A DNA stretch of 64,000 nucleotides from Cohnella luojiensis (GCF_004564235.1 NZ_SOMN01000006.1:103352-167351), one strand, 5' to 3'. Counted from the stretch's first letter, positions 28,255-36,186 are shown. Notes: a model not told the origin generated them from the sequence alone. Numbers and translations: made by a program.

Positions 28255-29178
28255 CTACTCGATCAGTTTGATCGTAAAAGCGCCTTTGTCCACCGTACCC
28301 GGATTGGTATAGCCGGTACCTGTTCTTTCGATGAACATGCCGGTAATCGAAGTATCCTTGCTCGACATCGGCTCCGATATGTAGAAGTAGGCGAAGCCCG
28401 TTACCTTAATGTTCTTGAGTTGGTTGGAATTCTGGTCATACGGCTGATAGACGGGAATGAGGATGACTCGCGGGGAATCCCGGTGCGAATAATCACCCGG
28501 CGGGTATGGGTCCGAATCGATGCGGAGCTGTACGCCGTCTCTTGTCTTTCCCGCTACGTTCCCTGTCTCCGTCTCGATGATATCACCAACTTTGATTTCA
28601 TTCTGGTATCCGTATTTCAAGTTATTTTCGTATGTACTGGCACCGGTGCCACCAAGCGCCAGTATGCCGAAATAGCCCGCTTCAACGCCGGAGCTGTCCA
28701 CCTTGAGCTTATAGGGCTTGTTGTAAATAAGAGGAATCGATTCATCGATGCCTAGCGGAGCCACGCCGGAAGCAACCGCCATCGGCATAACCTGGGCCGC
28801 CGCTTCGACGATTACCGAAACGCTGTCTTTGCCGAATAGCCCGCTGAATCCTAACGAAACTTCCTTCTCTAGCTGCACGCGTACATTGGACTTCATTTGA
28901 ATTTCCGTTGCGACCAAGCTTTCCTCCTCATGATGATGGAGCAAAATGTCGTCTATTATTTCTTTCACTCGGGATTCCTCTCCCGTAAGCTCCTGCGCGC
29001 CGGATAACGCCGCAGCATTGGCAACCTTCTGAAGATGGCTTTTGGACGCATACATCGTCCCGCCATCCACGACCAAACCTACGACAGTAAGCAGCAGAAG
29101 CATGGAAAATCCCATCAAAACAATCGTGCTTCCCCGTTGCTCCCTAACCAGCTTCCTTCCTAAACGTATTAACGTCAT
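28255..29178 (-). CDS. TadG-like pilus assembly protein
   Basis: 307 residues. The N-terminus EQRGSTIVLMGFSMLLLLTV has the Tad-like Glu plus hydrophobic helix of TadE/TadG minor pilins, followed by VVDGGTMYASKSHLQKVANA. The rest is a large extracellular domain of unknown fold. It lies 12 bp downstream of tadE. It is probably a minor pilin or pilus-tip component. Confidence 0.85.
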   Translation of the reverse strand: MTLIRLGRKLVREQRGSTIVLMGFSMLLLLTVVGLVVDGGTMYASKSHLQKVANAAALSGAQELTGEESRVKEIIDDILLHHHEEESLVATEIQMKSNVRVQLEKEVSLGFSGLFGKDSVSVIVEAAAQVMPMAVASGVAPLGIDESIPLIYNKPYKLKVDSSGVEAGYFGILALGGTGASTYENNLKYGYQNEIKVGDIIETETGNVAGKTRDGVQLRIDSDPYPPGDYSHRDSPRVILIPVYQPYDQNSNQLKNIKVTGFAYFYISEPMSSKDTSITGMFIERTGTGYTNPGTVDKGAFTIKLIE

Positions 29179-29190
29179 ATTAAATTCCTC

Positions 29191-29571
29191 CTACTCCACG
29201 CGTATGGTAGAATTCGCTGAAAGAACCGGGTCCGGTATGATCTGCGTCATCAGCGGCGTAATTAGAGGGAGGGAGTAAGTTAAAGTTACGGTAACGTTCC
29301 CGCCGGATTTTCTTGTCGATTGCTCAGGCGATATGGTTACCTCCAACTCGGATGCATCCCCGACGCGGACATGATTTCTGGCATAGGAGACGATCTCCAT
29401 ATCATCCTTTCCAAGCCCTCCAAGCCTAACTGCCTCCTGTGCCGTCATATTGAGACTGACGAAGGCAAATAACAGCCGTCCCAGATCAACGATGCCGCAT
29501 ATTAGCAGCAGCAGCAGCGGAAGCAGCAGGGCAAATTCGACAAGCGATTGCCCCTTCTGTTCCTTGATCAT
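29191..29571 (-). CDS. tadE: TadE-like minor pseudopilin
   Basis: 126 residues from the ATG at 29571, which overlaps the stop of the prepilin peptidase (ATGA) and has GGGGAGCGG before it; earlier in-frame Met codons overlap the peptidase coding region. The N-terminus KEQKGQSLVEFALLLPLLL is the TadE signature: short basic leader, Gly, then hydrophobic helix with conserved Glu. It is expected to be cleaved by the adjacent peptidase. Confidence 0.9.
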   Translation of the reverse strand: MIKEQKGQSLVEFALLLPLLLLLICGIVDLGRLLFAFVSLNMTAQEAVRLGGLGKDDMEIVSYARNHVRVGDASELEVTISPEQSTRKSGGNVTVTLTYSLPLITPLMTQIIPDPVLSANSTIRVE

Positions 29572-30080
29572 CCCGCTCCCCATCCTTTCAGCCATAAACA
29601 AACCACGGATCCGCCGGCTATGGCAACTCCGTACGGATAAGCTCCCGAAGTCCAGTATCCCTGAATATGGGGTCTCATCCTAAAACGCAGGCAAAGAAGT
29701 ACATATCCGACAAACCGGATCCGATCACGAATGCCTTCCTTAAAAAATACAATTGCCAATGCCATAACCGCACCGATAAGGGCCATATAGACAGATGCCG
29801 CGAAAACAAATCCTGCCCCTTTAAGCGCTCCGACCAATGCTAGCAGCTTGACGTCGCCAGCCCCCATGCCGCCGAGGAGATAAGGGATGATTAGGATCCC
29901 TAATCCGAGGGTAAATCCTAATAAAGAGTGCGCTAAACCTTCCCAACCGCCCGTGATGATATGAATTCCGAATGCAATGGCCAATGCAGGGAAAATCAAG
30001 TTATTATAGATCTTTCTGCTCTTCAGGTCCGTTATGACACAGACGGTTACGACAATCAACAGCACGATATTGACCCACAC
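29568..30080 (-). CDS. A24 prepilin peptidase (CpaA/TadV type)
   Basis: 170-residue membrane aspartic protease without the long cytoplasmic domain of PilD. The two catalytic Asp motifs are present: VCVITDLKSRKIYN near residue 19 and GMGAGDVKLLALVG near 72. It matures the Flp pilin and the TadE/TadG-like pseudopilins. It is the first gene after the terminator that follows flp. Confidence 0.92.
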   Translation of the reverse strand: MWVNIVLLIVVTVCVITDLKSRKIYNNLIFPALAIAFGIHIITGGWEGLAHSLLGFTLGLGILIIPYLLGGMGAGDVKLLALVGALKGAGFVFAASVYMALIGAVMALAIVFFKEGIRDRIRFVGYVLLCLRFRMRPHIQGYWTSGAYPYGVAIAGGSVVCLWLKGWGAG

Positions 30081-30110
30081 AACGGTTCCTCCGTTTCTCG
30101 CACGCGGATG

Positions 30111-30147
30111 AAAAGAAGGCCGTACGTTGAGTCAACGCACGGCCTTC
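30111..30147 (-). terminator. Intrinsic terminator between flp and the assembly genes
   Basis: Read on the minus strand, GAAGGCCGT and its complement form a stem (30115-30147) with an inner CGTTGA/TCAACG arm, followed by TTTT (30114-30111). It lies 17 bp after the Flp stop codon. Partial termination here would make pilin in excess over the machinery. Confidence 0.8.
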
Positions 30148-30163
30148 GTGCAACCGTAACCGC

Positions 30164-30364
30164 TTAGGTTCCGGAAGGAGGAGCCATGTCGGTAACGCCC
30201 TCACCAACCGTTTTTTCCGCATTATCGAACAGGGCGATAATATGGCCGCGCAGCAAGACCAAAGCGCCTACGACCGCAACCGCGATCAGTCCAAGCACCA
30301 ATCCGTACTCCGTCATTCCTTGTCCTTGCTCATCTTTCAAAAGGCTCTTGAATTTGTTCATCAT
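30164..30364 (-). CDS. flp: Flp-family type IVb major pilin
   Basis: 66-residue pilin. Prepilin motif KDEQGQGMTEYGLVLGLIAV: cleavage is expected after the Gly before MTEY, with the Flp-defining Glu-Tyr pair, then one hydrophobic helix. A TAGGAGG site precedes the ATG pair at 30364. Its 5' end overlaps the DUF192 gene by 35 bp. Confidence 0.95.
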   Translation of the reverse strand: MMNKFKSLLKDEQGQGMTEYGLVLGLIAVAVVGALVLLRGHIIALFDNAEKTVGEGVTDMAPPSGT

Positions 30365-30737
30365 TGTAAATTCCTCCTAAAATGAGTTTAGTTTGTTTTT
30401 GAAACTTTGCCGTGTGACCAACGCATACCCCTGCTGTTTCTAAAGTCCCCGCAGGAAGTTCGACTACCGCTCGGGTTCCCCGGAAAGACCTTCCGATACG
30501 TCCGGGCTTTAACCCCTGCTCCATACCTACGACGATGTTGTCTTCGCTTAGATGCAGCACATCAATGGGATACCTCATGAAAAACGAATGCACCCCTCGG
30601 CAAGGTCGAATATGTAGGCCGTTTCCTTCAGCAAGCGACTTAGTGAGCATAAGTCCTCTCAGTCTCCTAAGGAACGTATGCGCTTCCTCGATCTGATGAC
30701 CGACTTGTTGTCCGCTCTCTTGAATGAACAGCTTCAT
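30330..30737 (-). CDS. DUF192 family protein
   Basis: 135 residues with the DUF192 core: RRLRGLMLTKSLAEGNGLHI, HSFFMRYPIDVLHL and AVVELPAGTLETAGVCVGH. DUF192 proteins are small secreted or cytoplasmic beta-barrel proteins of unknown function. It lacks a signal peptide. It is the first gene after the riboswitch, has a GGGGGTGG ribosome site, and overlaps flp, so it belongs to the pilus operon. The GVHSFFMRY segment is the most conserved part. Confidence 0.88.
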   Translation of the reverse strand: MKLFIQESGQQVGHQIEEAHTFLRRLRGLMLTKSLAEGNGLHIRPCRGVHSFFMRYPIDVLHLSEDNIVVGMEQGLKPGRIGRSFRGTRAVVELPAGTLETAGVCVGHTAKFQKQTKLILGGIYNDEQIQEPFER

Positions 30738-30761
30738 TTCGACGCGACCACCCCCTGGTAT

Positions 30762-30794
30762 GTAAAATGACCCACCTTTTCCCGAAAGGAGGGT
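30762..30794 (-). terminator. Candidate expression-platform hairpin of the riboswitch
   Basis: Minus-strand ACCCTCCTTT pairs imperfectly with AAAGGTGGGT (30770-30794) around a CGGGA loop, followed by CATTTTAC. It lies between the aptamer and the DUF192 ribosome site, where a switch terminator would be expected. The T run is short. Confidence 0.45.
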
Positions 30795-30817
30795 TCAATT
30801 AAGACGCTCCCCTTCAT

Positions 30818-30902
30818 CTTTCGGCAGCTGGCTGGCATAAACGACATGCGTCATTAGCCCCTAAAGCTTTGCGTCACAGGCTTTCGCCTGCTTTGCCTTT
30901 AT
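30818..30902 (-). ncRNA. GEMM-I (cyclic di-GMP-I type) riboswitch aptamer
   Basis: Minus-strand signature elements occur in order: GGCAAAG, a CAGGC-GAAA-GCCTG stem with GNRA tetraloop, the invariant GTGACGCAAAGC, AGGGGCTAA, a second stem (ATGAC/GTCGT around GCAT), and CCAGCCAGCTGCCG, whose TGCC closes with the starting GGCA. This matches the GEMM-I consensus that senses cyclic di-GMP (some members sense cGAMP). It lies about 80 bp upstream of the DUF192-flp-tad operon, so second messenger would control pilus production. Confidence 0.88.
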
Positions 30903-31290
30903 CGAGATTCAGCGGAGTATTCCGTTCGCCGATTCGAATGATCTCATCATAAGCTGTGTCAATATATTCCTAAAATCCGCCTAAATCCTCAATTTTCTGA
31001 ATATTAAGATAAGCATATCGACATATCTCGAACATAGTACAAATGATAGACTGCGTGTCGAAATTCAGAAGTATCCATAGGATAAGATGGGGATAAATAC
31101 CTTAATTCCCCGAAACGATTTCCATAAAAATGTAATGGTGCATAATTAAAGGTTTATTTCAAATTTAAGCAAACCATGCTTTCGACATTAACGTTCTATA
31201 CCTAGAGAACTAGAAATAAATTTCCTCGATCTGTCGAATTCTGCCACGACGGTTACGGTTCGGCACGATTAGGGATATTTCGTTCCGTAA
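30903..31290. other. AT-rich intergenic region upstream of the riboswitch
   Basis: No gene, remnant or repeat is recognisable. A TTGACA box lies on the minus strand at 30957-30962, about 55 bp before the aptamer, but no good -10 is found at 17 bp. The transcript of the pilus operon must start here. Confidence 0.5.
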
Positions 31291-31327
31291 AAGCAAAAGG
31301 CAGCCAACATCATTACGATGCGGCCGC
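31291..31327 (-). terminator. Terminator after the DUF4180 remnant
   Basis: Minus strand: GGCGGCC and GGCTGCC with inner CATC/GATG form a hairpin at 31299-31327, followed by TTTTGCTTTT. It ends the transcription unit coming from 33681. Confidence 0.65.
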
Positions 31328-31385
31328 CTCGCTAAAAAGGCTTTATTCGTCTTTTGCCCCTCGGCATCATTCTTTTAATGTATTT

Positions 31386-31676
31386 TTAGAGGTTGATAAG
31401 CCAATTTTCGGCATCAATTCGATTATCGAAGACTCTGAAATCATTACCTTTGTTAGACTCGGCCATAAGCTCCTTGAACTTACCTTTGATCGTCGAAGCA
31501 AGAGGGATCACGATAGCCGTCTTGATGCGATAGTTTATGAATTTTTGCAGCACCTGTCCTGCCAAGCCTGTTTGCAGCTTGCGGAAGTCGTCCGATAACG
31601 CATCTGCGTGAAGCATTAAGAGCGATGTATGATGTTCCATGCATGCGGTAACGAGACCCAGAGCACCTTCCCCGAA
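31386..31676 (-). pseudogene. DUF4180 remnant lacking its N-terminus
   Basis: The frame encodes about 95 residues including DALSDDFRKLQTGLAGQVLQ, KFINYRIKTAIVIP, and KELMAESNKGNDFRVFDN, the C-terminal three quarters of DUF4180. The first strands are missing; the frame opens directly after the stop of the preceding broken gene. An internal ATG at 31640 has no ribosome site. It looks like a truncated, unexpressed copy. Confidence 0.65.
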
Positions 31677-32434
31677 TCAAGGCATGAATGACTCTTTTGG
31701 GTGACAAACTTCGTATCGAATTTTCATCAACTGAGTTAAAGCATCCTTTTCCAGTGCGGAGATTTCTTTCAGAATCGAATGGTTTCTTCTCTCTCCGAAT
31801 CGCTAAGCAGCTCACGAGGTTGCTCGTATGGAAACGTAGCTTTCAATAAATTACACTTTACGGATACTTCACCGAACAGAGATAGGGCATCCTCAATCGA
31901 CTGTTTCACCGGCCCCGTGAATTTGCCCTTCATCTCTCCTAAGAAAATCGTTGCATGATATCTAGCCTCATTCAAAACTTCCATAATCAGGCTGAACCAA
32001 AATTTTTGAATAATGTTGCTCTTCAATCCTTTTATCCAGTGCTCATAGGCTCTTGTACCAACAAAATACTTTTGTCCCGACCAAGTTTACGTCCCTTCCT
32101 CATTCAAACGAATGACGAAATCAAGCGCTTCCCGAAAAGCGGCGATTTCGTCTTTTACTGAGATTTGATCCGCCCAATGCAGGGAAATAAGACCTTCCGT
32201 GTCACCGAGATTCCGAGTCAGCCGGAAGATTTCTGGTTCTGGAGGTCCCGCGTTCGGTTGAACCATTCCCTCATCCAGAATGAATAGGAATGCAAGTCCC
32301 GTCATTCCGTAGATTTTGTACGACGTTAACGGAATTTGATAATAATCGGCAACGGATTTAATGGCACCTAGCTGGGATGCATCCAATCCGGAGAAGCTGA
32401 AATTCTCAAGTTTAACAACCGCGCCCTTTTCCAC
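31677..32434 (-). pseudogene. Broken C39/BtrH-like protein gene
   Basis: Two open segments belong to one gene. The first (from the ATG at 32434) has LENFSFSGLDASQLGAIKSV and YGMTGLAFLF, like the start of BtrH/C39-peptidase-like proteins. It meets an in-frame TAA at 32087-32089. In the same frame it continues YFVGTRAYEHWIKGL and VLNEARYHATIFL, the C-terminal half of such proteins. A frameshift near 31785 switches into LKEISALEKDALTQLMKIRY and the stop at 31677. The central region also seems shortened. So there is one nonsense codon, one frameshift and a probable internal deletion. The family assignment is tentative; the decay is clear. Confidence 0.65.
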
Positions 32435-32470
32435 GGGTACGCCTCCTGAATGCTTAATGGTTTCGAAATT

Positions 32471-32857
32471 TCAATCCTTCCTATCTTCAATAACAGCAAT
32501 CGCATCCATTTGAACTAAAAATCCCTGACTGACACCTGTGATAGCTCTAGCAGGATACGGTGCGCTGAAATACTCCTTGTAGTACTCGTTGAACTCGTTA
32601 AAATCGGCCCCTGTCCCAAGAAACACCGTCACTTTCACGATATCGCTCATCTTAGCACCGGCTGCCTCAAGAATCGCTTTCACATTTTCCAGCGTTCTTC
32701 TGGCTTGATATTTCAGAGTGTCATCCTTGCACATTCCCGTATCGGGCTCGAAGGGTCCTTGACCGGCAACGTAAACCGTATTTCCGACCTTGATGGCTTG
32801 GGAGTAAGGCATACTGCCCGGTTGCTGCGCTCTGTCCGTTAAAATAACCTCTTTCAT
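32471..32857 (-). CDS. RidA-family protein
   Basis: 128 residues. RidA proteins hydrolyse reactive enamine/imine intermediates. Features: MPYSQAIKVGNTVYVAGQGP, VKAILEAAGAKMSDIVKVTV, and the catalytic Arg in YPARAITGV. The usual C-terminal acidic residue follows in DAIAVIEDRKD. It lies 17 bp after the pentapeptide/VOC gene and 36 bp before the broken gene, suggesting one operon. Confidence 0.92.
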   Translation of the reverse strand: MKEVILTDRAQQPGSMPYSQAIKVGNTVYVAGQGPFEPDTGMCKDDTLKYQARRTLENVKAILEAAGAKMSDIVKVTVFLGTGADFNEFNEYYKEYFSAPYPARAITGVSQGFLVQMDAIAVIEDRKD

Positions 32858-32874
32858 TTATAAAAGCCCCTCCA

Positions 32875-33681
32875 TTAGCGGCACACCATAAGCAGGTTGC
32901 CGTCAGGATCTCGGAAAGCAAACCAATGATCATTCTCGATCTCGGTTACGATTTCGGCTCCCTGCTCTTTCATAAAAGCATAAGAGGCGGCCAGATCGTT
33001 GGTCAGGAACATAAAGGCCGGTGTTTGAAAAGTCGGAGGACCGCCGGGTTCTTTGCCGCCCCACATCGGCATCGTATCCAGAATGATGCCGCCTCCTTCC
33101 ATCGGCAGCGGGCATAGATGACCGTTCATGATCTCAGCGGACACTGCCGGAATTCCCAGAATCCCGCAATACCAATCCCGCGCTTTCCCAATGTCGCGTA
33201 CGGGAATGAAGATCGCTCCGGTACGGTTTAACAATGGTGTCAACGACGGCGATTGCTTCTTCGGCGATTGATTCGTTTGCTCCGGCTCCGACTGATATCT
33301 TTTGATAAGTGCATCGATATCGATTCCATTAATGGTGAGGCCTTCAATATTACATTGATTTATTTGCAGATTCTTAAGGTTGCAGGACGTGATGGTGCTC
33401 CCGGTCAGCTCGCAATGTTCAAAACGCAGCGGCCGCTGTTCACCCTGATCTTCCCGATAGCCCGGATGACCCTTGGGCGGTAATCCGATGCTATGGATGT
33501 AAGCACCGCCTAGTTGCGCCTCGAAAATTTCTAGATCGGACAAGTTGGCATCATTGATCAACACTCGGCTCATATTCACATTTTTGAAGGTCGATTCGCT
33601 AAGCTCCGCACATTCAAATTCGGCACCCTTCACATTAGAGTTCCGGACAGCCAGTTTCTGCATCTGATCGATAATTTCCAT
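32875..33681 (-). CDS. Pentapeptide-repeat protein fused to a VOC/glyoxalase domain
   Basis: 268 residues from the ATG at 33681, which has TTGGAGG before it; a longer frame to 33807 lacks a ribosome site. Residues about 13-110 are A(D/N)LxX-type pentapeptide repeats (STFKNVNMSRVLINDANLSD, LTGSTITSCNLKNLQINQCN). Residues about 150-268 form a VOC fold (IFIPVRDIGKARDWYCGILG, HWFAFRDPDGNLLMVCR). VOC domains serve as metal-dependent lyases, isomerases or antibiotic-binding proteins. Its role here is unknown. Confidence 0.85.
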   Translation of the reverse strand: MEIIDQMQKLAVRNSNVKGAEFECAELSESTFKNVNMSRVLINDANLSDLEIFEAQLGGAYIHSIGLPPKGHPGYREDQGEQRPLRFEHCELTGSTITSCNLKNLQINQCNIEGLTINGIDIDALIKRYQSEPEQTNQSPKKQSPSLTPLLNRTGAIFIPVRDIGKARDWYCGILGIPAVSAEIMNGHLCPLPMEGGGIILDTMPMWGGKEPGGPPTFQTPAFMFLTNDLAASYAFMKEQGAEIVTEIENDHWFAFRDPDGNLLMVCR

Positions 33682-33937
33682 CTTGTCATACCTCCAATAA
33701 TAGATTAATGGTTTCTCTCGTAGGCAGTTATCATTATCTATCATACTGGAAAATGATTGAATTTGCAGGGAATTCTTGGAGTGGCAACGAGAGCGCGAAG
33801 CAAACAAAGACGACCGATAATCAGCCGCCTTCCAGCGATCTATTTAGCGAATTACAAGGCATTTTCCGGTACGGGCTATTACGTGCTGTCATATAATGTA
33901 GTGCGGCAATGATCCTCCTGCCGGGAGGTGATACAAC

Positions 33938-34228
33938 ATGGCAGTTACGTTCACGGGTTGGATGCTCTATGCGATGTGGGGCGTGCTTGGCTTAATGGCA
34001 TTGGACTTCCTGGTTGGCATGTTTAAATCGCTAAAAGCAAAAAAAATCGATCATCACCTGGTTCTTGGCGTTCTAAAAGACCTGCTCTATTACGTTTTCC
34101 CTCTGTTAATGCTTTCCAGCCTCACGGCTCTCGATTCCACGGGATGGATCGTAAAGACGGGCTTTTTCGTCGGCGCGGTCGGAGTCATTTGGAAATACTT
34201 GATGGATATTAAAAGTAAAATTCTGTAA
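33938..34228 (+). CDS. Small holin-like membrane protein
   Basis: 96 residues with three or four hydrophobic helices (LYAMWGVLGLMALDFLVGMF, LLYYVFPLLMLSSLTALDST, GFFVGAVGVIWKYLMDI) and a basic loop LKAKKIDHH between the first two. This is the layout of the phage_holin_4/toxin-secretion holin families. CGGGAGGTGAT precedes the start. No other phage gene is nearby, so it is a solitary gene; a chromosomal role in export or cell-wall hydrolase release is possible. Confidence 0.65.
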   Translation: MAVTFTGWMLYAMWGVLGLMALDFLVGMFKSLKAKKIDHHLVLGVLKDLLYYVFPLLMLSSLTALDSTGWIVKTGFFVGAVGVIWKYLMDIKSKIL

Positions 34229-34253
34229 TCCCCGCAAGCTGCAAAGTAAAAAC

Positions 34254-34283
34254 AACTGGTACGACATTATTGTCGTACCAGTT
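34254..34283. terminator. Hairpin between convergent units
   Basis: A perfect 13-bp stem AACTGGTACGACA/TGTCGTACCAGTT with a TTAT loop. On the minus strand it is followed by GTTTTTAC, a usable T run; on the plus strand by a weaker AT-rich tail. It separates the holin-like gene from the units to the right. Confidence 0.75.
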
Positions 34284-34301
34284 AGTATGTTTATATATCA
34301 T

Positions 34302-34467
34302 TCAGTTTAGATATATTAAACAGTTGGAATCGTTCCAGCGTATTACACGTATTCCACGCGGAGTGAACTCGTTGGACAAGCCTTTGCTGTAGTTGGCAAG
34401 AGCAGCTTTCGCCGCGGCATAAGCCAATGTCGCCAAGTTACAGGCATAATAGCCTGATCCGGTGGGA
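34302..34467 (-). pseudogene. Short-chain dehydrogenase remnant
   Basis: An open minus-strand stretch of about 55 codons without a start reads [20 protein letters not shown], then [14 protein letters not shown], before a TGA at 34302. This is the YxxxK catalytic motif and following helix of a short-chain dehydrogenase. Both the Rossmann N-terminus and the C-terminus are gone. It lies directly downstream of the HxlR gene. Confidence 0.7.
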
Positions 34468-34482
34468 CAATATTTATCACAA

Positions 34483-34806
34483 TTAACTATTTAATTCCGA
34501 AGTTTGTTCAATATGCTGCTCACCCCATGCGCACATGGCATCAAGAATAGGTCTAAGAGACCATCCATAGTCCGTAAGTGAATACACGACTTTCGGCGGT
34601 ACCTGTTCGTAAATTTTTCTTTTTAAGACCCCGTCAACTTCAAGTTCGCGCAGCTGCTGCGTAAGCATCTTCTGCGTAATCCCGCACATCAACCTTTTTA
34701 ACTCGCTTGTTCGTTTTTCTCCCTTTATTAAATGACACATAATGACAACCTTCCATTTGCCTCCGATAACATCTAGCGTTGCTTCGACTGGAATATTGTA
34801 AGCCAT
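34483..34806 (-). CDS. HxlR-family transcriptional regulator
   Basis: 107 residues: [20 protein letters not shown], the winged helix with [20 protein letters not shown], and the wing [20 protein letters not shown]. The N-terminal Cys found just before PVEATL in redox-sensing relatives is replaced (NIPVEATL), but Cys residues remain in MCHL and LMCG. It is divergent from an MFS transporter with a palindromic site between. Confidence 0.92.
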   Translation of the reverse strand: MAYNIPVEATLDVIGGKWKVVIMCHLIKGEKRTSELKRLMCGITQKMLTQQLRELEVDGVLKRKIYEQVPPKVVYSLTDYGWSLRPILDAMCAWGEQHIEQTSELNS

Positions 34807-34832
34807 TTTTAATCATCCTTTACTTAGTCTAG

Positions 34833-34848
34833 GGTACTTATAAGTACC
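34833..34848. promoter_or_regulatory. Palindromic HxlR operator candidate
   Basis: GGTACTTATAAGTACC is a perfect 16-bp palindrome 26 bp upstream of the HxlR start. A second half-site GTACTTAT at 34867-34874 overlaps the probable -35 of the divergent MFS promoter (TATAAT at 34895-34900). TACT-AGTA spaced inverted repeats are known operators of HxlR/YodB-type regulators. Confidence 0.65.
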
Positions 34849-34960
34849 TATATACCTTTAAAGTGCGTACTTATCATAATCATCTTGACGGTTATATAAT
34901 AGCACTCATGAACGGATAGTACTCACTACTGTTCAAACAATTCAATATCAGGAGGATAAC

Positions 34961-36169
34961 ATGAACCAAACAGTTGCACAATCCGCTTCTCAACATAAAG
35001 CGACGCCTAGATCGGGAACTTGGGCGCTTCTTGCCCTTGCTATTAGCGCATTCGGTATCGGGACAACCGAGTTTGTACCGGTTGGTTTGCTTGCATCCAT
35101 CGCGGATGACTTGAATATCGGCATCACGTTAGCCGGCCTTCTTATTTCGGGTTATGCGATCGGGGTTGCGGTAGGAGCCCCGATCCTCACAGCGCTCACG
35201 AATCGAATAAGCCGTAAATCGTTGCTCATGTCGCTAATGGTCGTCTTTATCATCGGCAACGTCGTGGCCGCACTCTCGCCATCCTTCGAGATACTGCTTA
35301 TCGCGCGTTTCATTACGGCATTTTCGCATGGCGTCTTCTTTTCCATCGGAGCCACAATTGCCGTTCAACTCGTTGCTCCGGAAAAAAAGGCCAGCGCTAT
35401 CGCACTCATGTTCACCGGTCTTACGATCGCCATTGTTACCGGAGTTCCGTTGGGGACATTTATCGGACAAGCATTCGGCTGGAGAGCTACCTTCTGGGGC
35501 GTAGCCTTGCTGGGCGTTATTGCGATCATTTCCAGCGCCGCGCTTATCCCTAAAAACCTTAAGCAATCTCCGCCCGCTAAATTCTCGGATATGTTCCGAC
35601 TGCTCACGAATGTACGCTTGCTTCTGGCCTTCCTTATAACCGCGCTCGGTTATGGAGGAACGTTCGTTGCTTTCACTTATTTAACGCCGCTCCTGCACGA
35701 TGTAACCGGTATAAGCACAGGAATGATTAACATTATCTTGATCGCTTACGGTATTGCCGTAGCATTCGGAAACTCCTATGGCGGGAAATTAGCCAACAAG
35801 AACCCTATTCGCGCGCTATTTTGGATGTTTATTGTTCAAGCGGCCGTACTCATACTTTTGACATTTCTCGCTCCATTTAAAGTGGCTGGCGTAATCGGCG
35901 TAATATTAATGGGCTTGCTTGCCTTCATGAATGTGCCTGGTCTTCAGCTCTATGTCGTACAACTCGCGGAAAAGTACGTGCCATCGGCGGTCGACGTTGC
36001 TTCGGCGATCAATATCGCTGCATTCAATATCGGAATCGCTCTTGGCTCGATAGTCGGCGGGGTAGTCATCGACTCCATAGGACTTGTGCATACCCCATGG
36101 ATCGGGGCTCTGATGGTTGTCATCGCTATTATACTTGCTGGCATTTCAGCCAAACTTGAACGAAAATAA
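34961..36169 (+). CDS. MFS efflux transporter (AraJ/YdhP-like)
   Basis: 402 residues with twelve hydrophobic segments. The N-terminal signature FGIGTTEFVPVGLLASIADD is typical of the sugar/drug efflux DHA1 subgroup (AraJ, YdhP, chloramphenicol exporters). The loop LTNRISRKSLLMSLMVV and FSHGVFFSIGATIAVQL also fit. AGGAGGATAAC precedes the start. It is divergent from, and likely repressed by, the HxlR protein. Export of a toxic compound is the usual role. Confidence 0.9.
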   Translation: MNQTVAQSASQHKATPRSGTWALLALAISAFGIGTTEFVPVGLLASIADDLNIGITLAGLLISGYAIGVAVGAPILTALTNRISRKSLLMSLMVVFIIGNVVAALSPSFEILLIARFITAFSHGVFFSIGATIAVQLVAPEKKASAIALMFTGLTIAIVTGVPLGTFIGQAFGWRATFWGVALLGVIAIISSAALIPKNLKQSPPAKFSDMFRLLTNVRLLLAFLITALGYGGTFVAFTYLTPLLHDVTGISTGMINIILIAYGIAVAFGNSYGGKLANKNPIRALFWMFIVQAAVLILLTFLAPFKVAGVIGVILMGLLAFMNVPGLQLYVVQLAEKYVPSAVDVASAINIAAFNIGIALGSIVGGVVIDSIGLVHTPWIGALMVVIAIILAGISAKLERK

Positions 36170-36186
36170 AGTAAGGGGGAATTCGC

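Noticed and set aside
31480..31815. 111-codon minus frame overlapping the DUF4180 and C39-like remnants.
   Set aside because: Composition and position show it is an out-of-frame reading of the two remnants.
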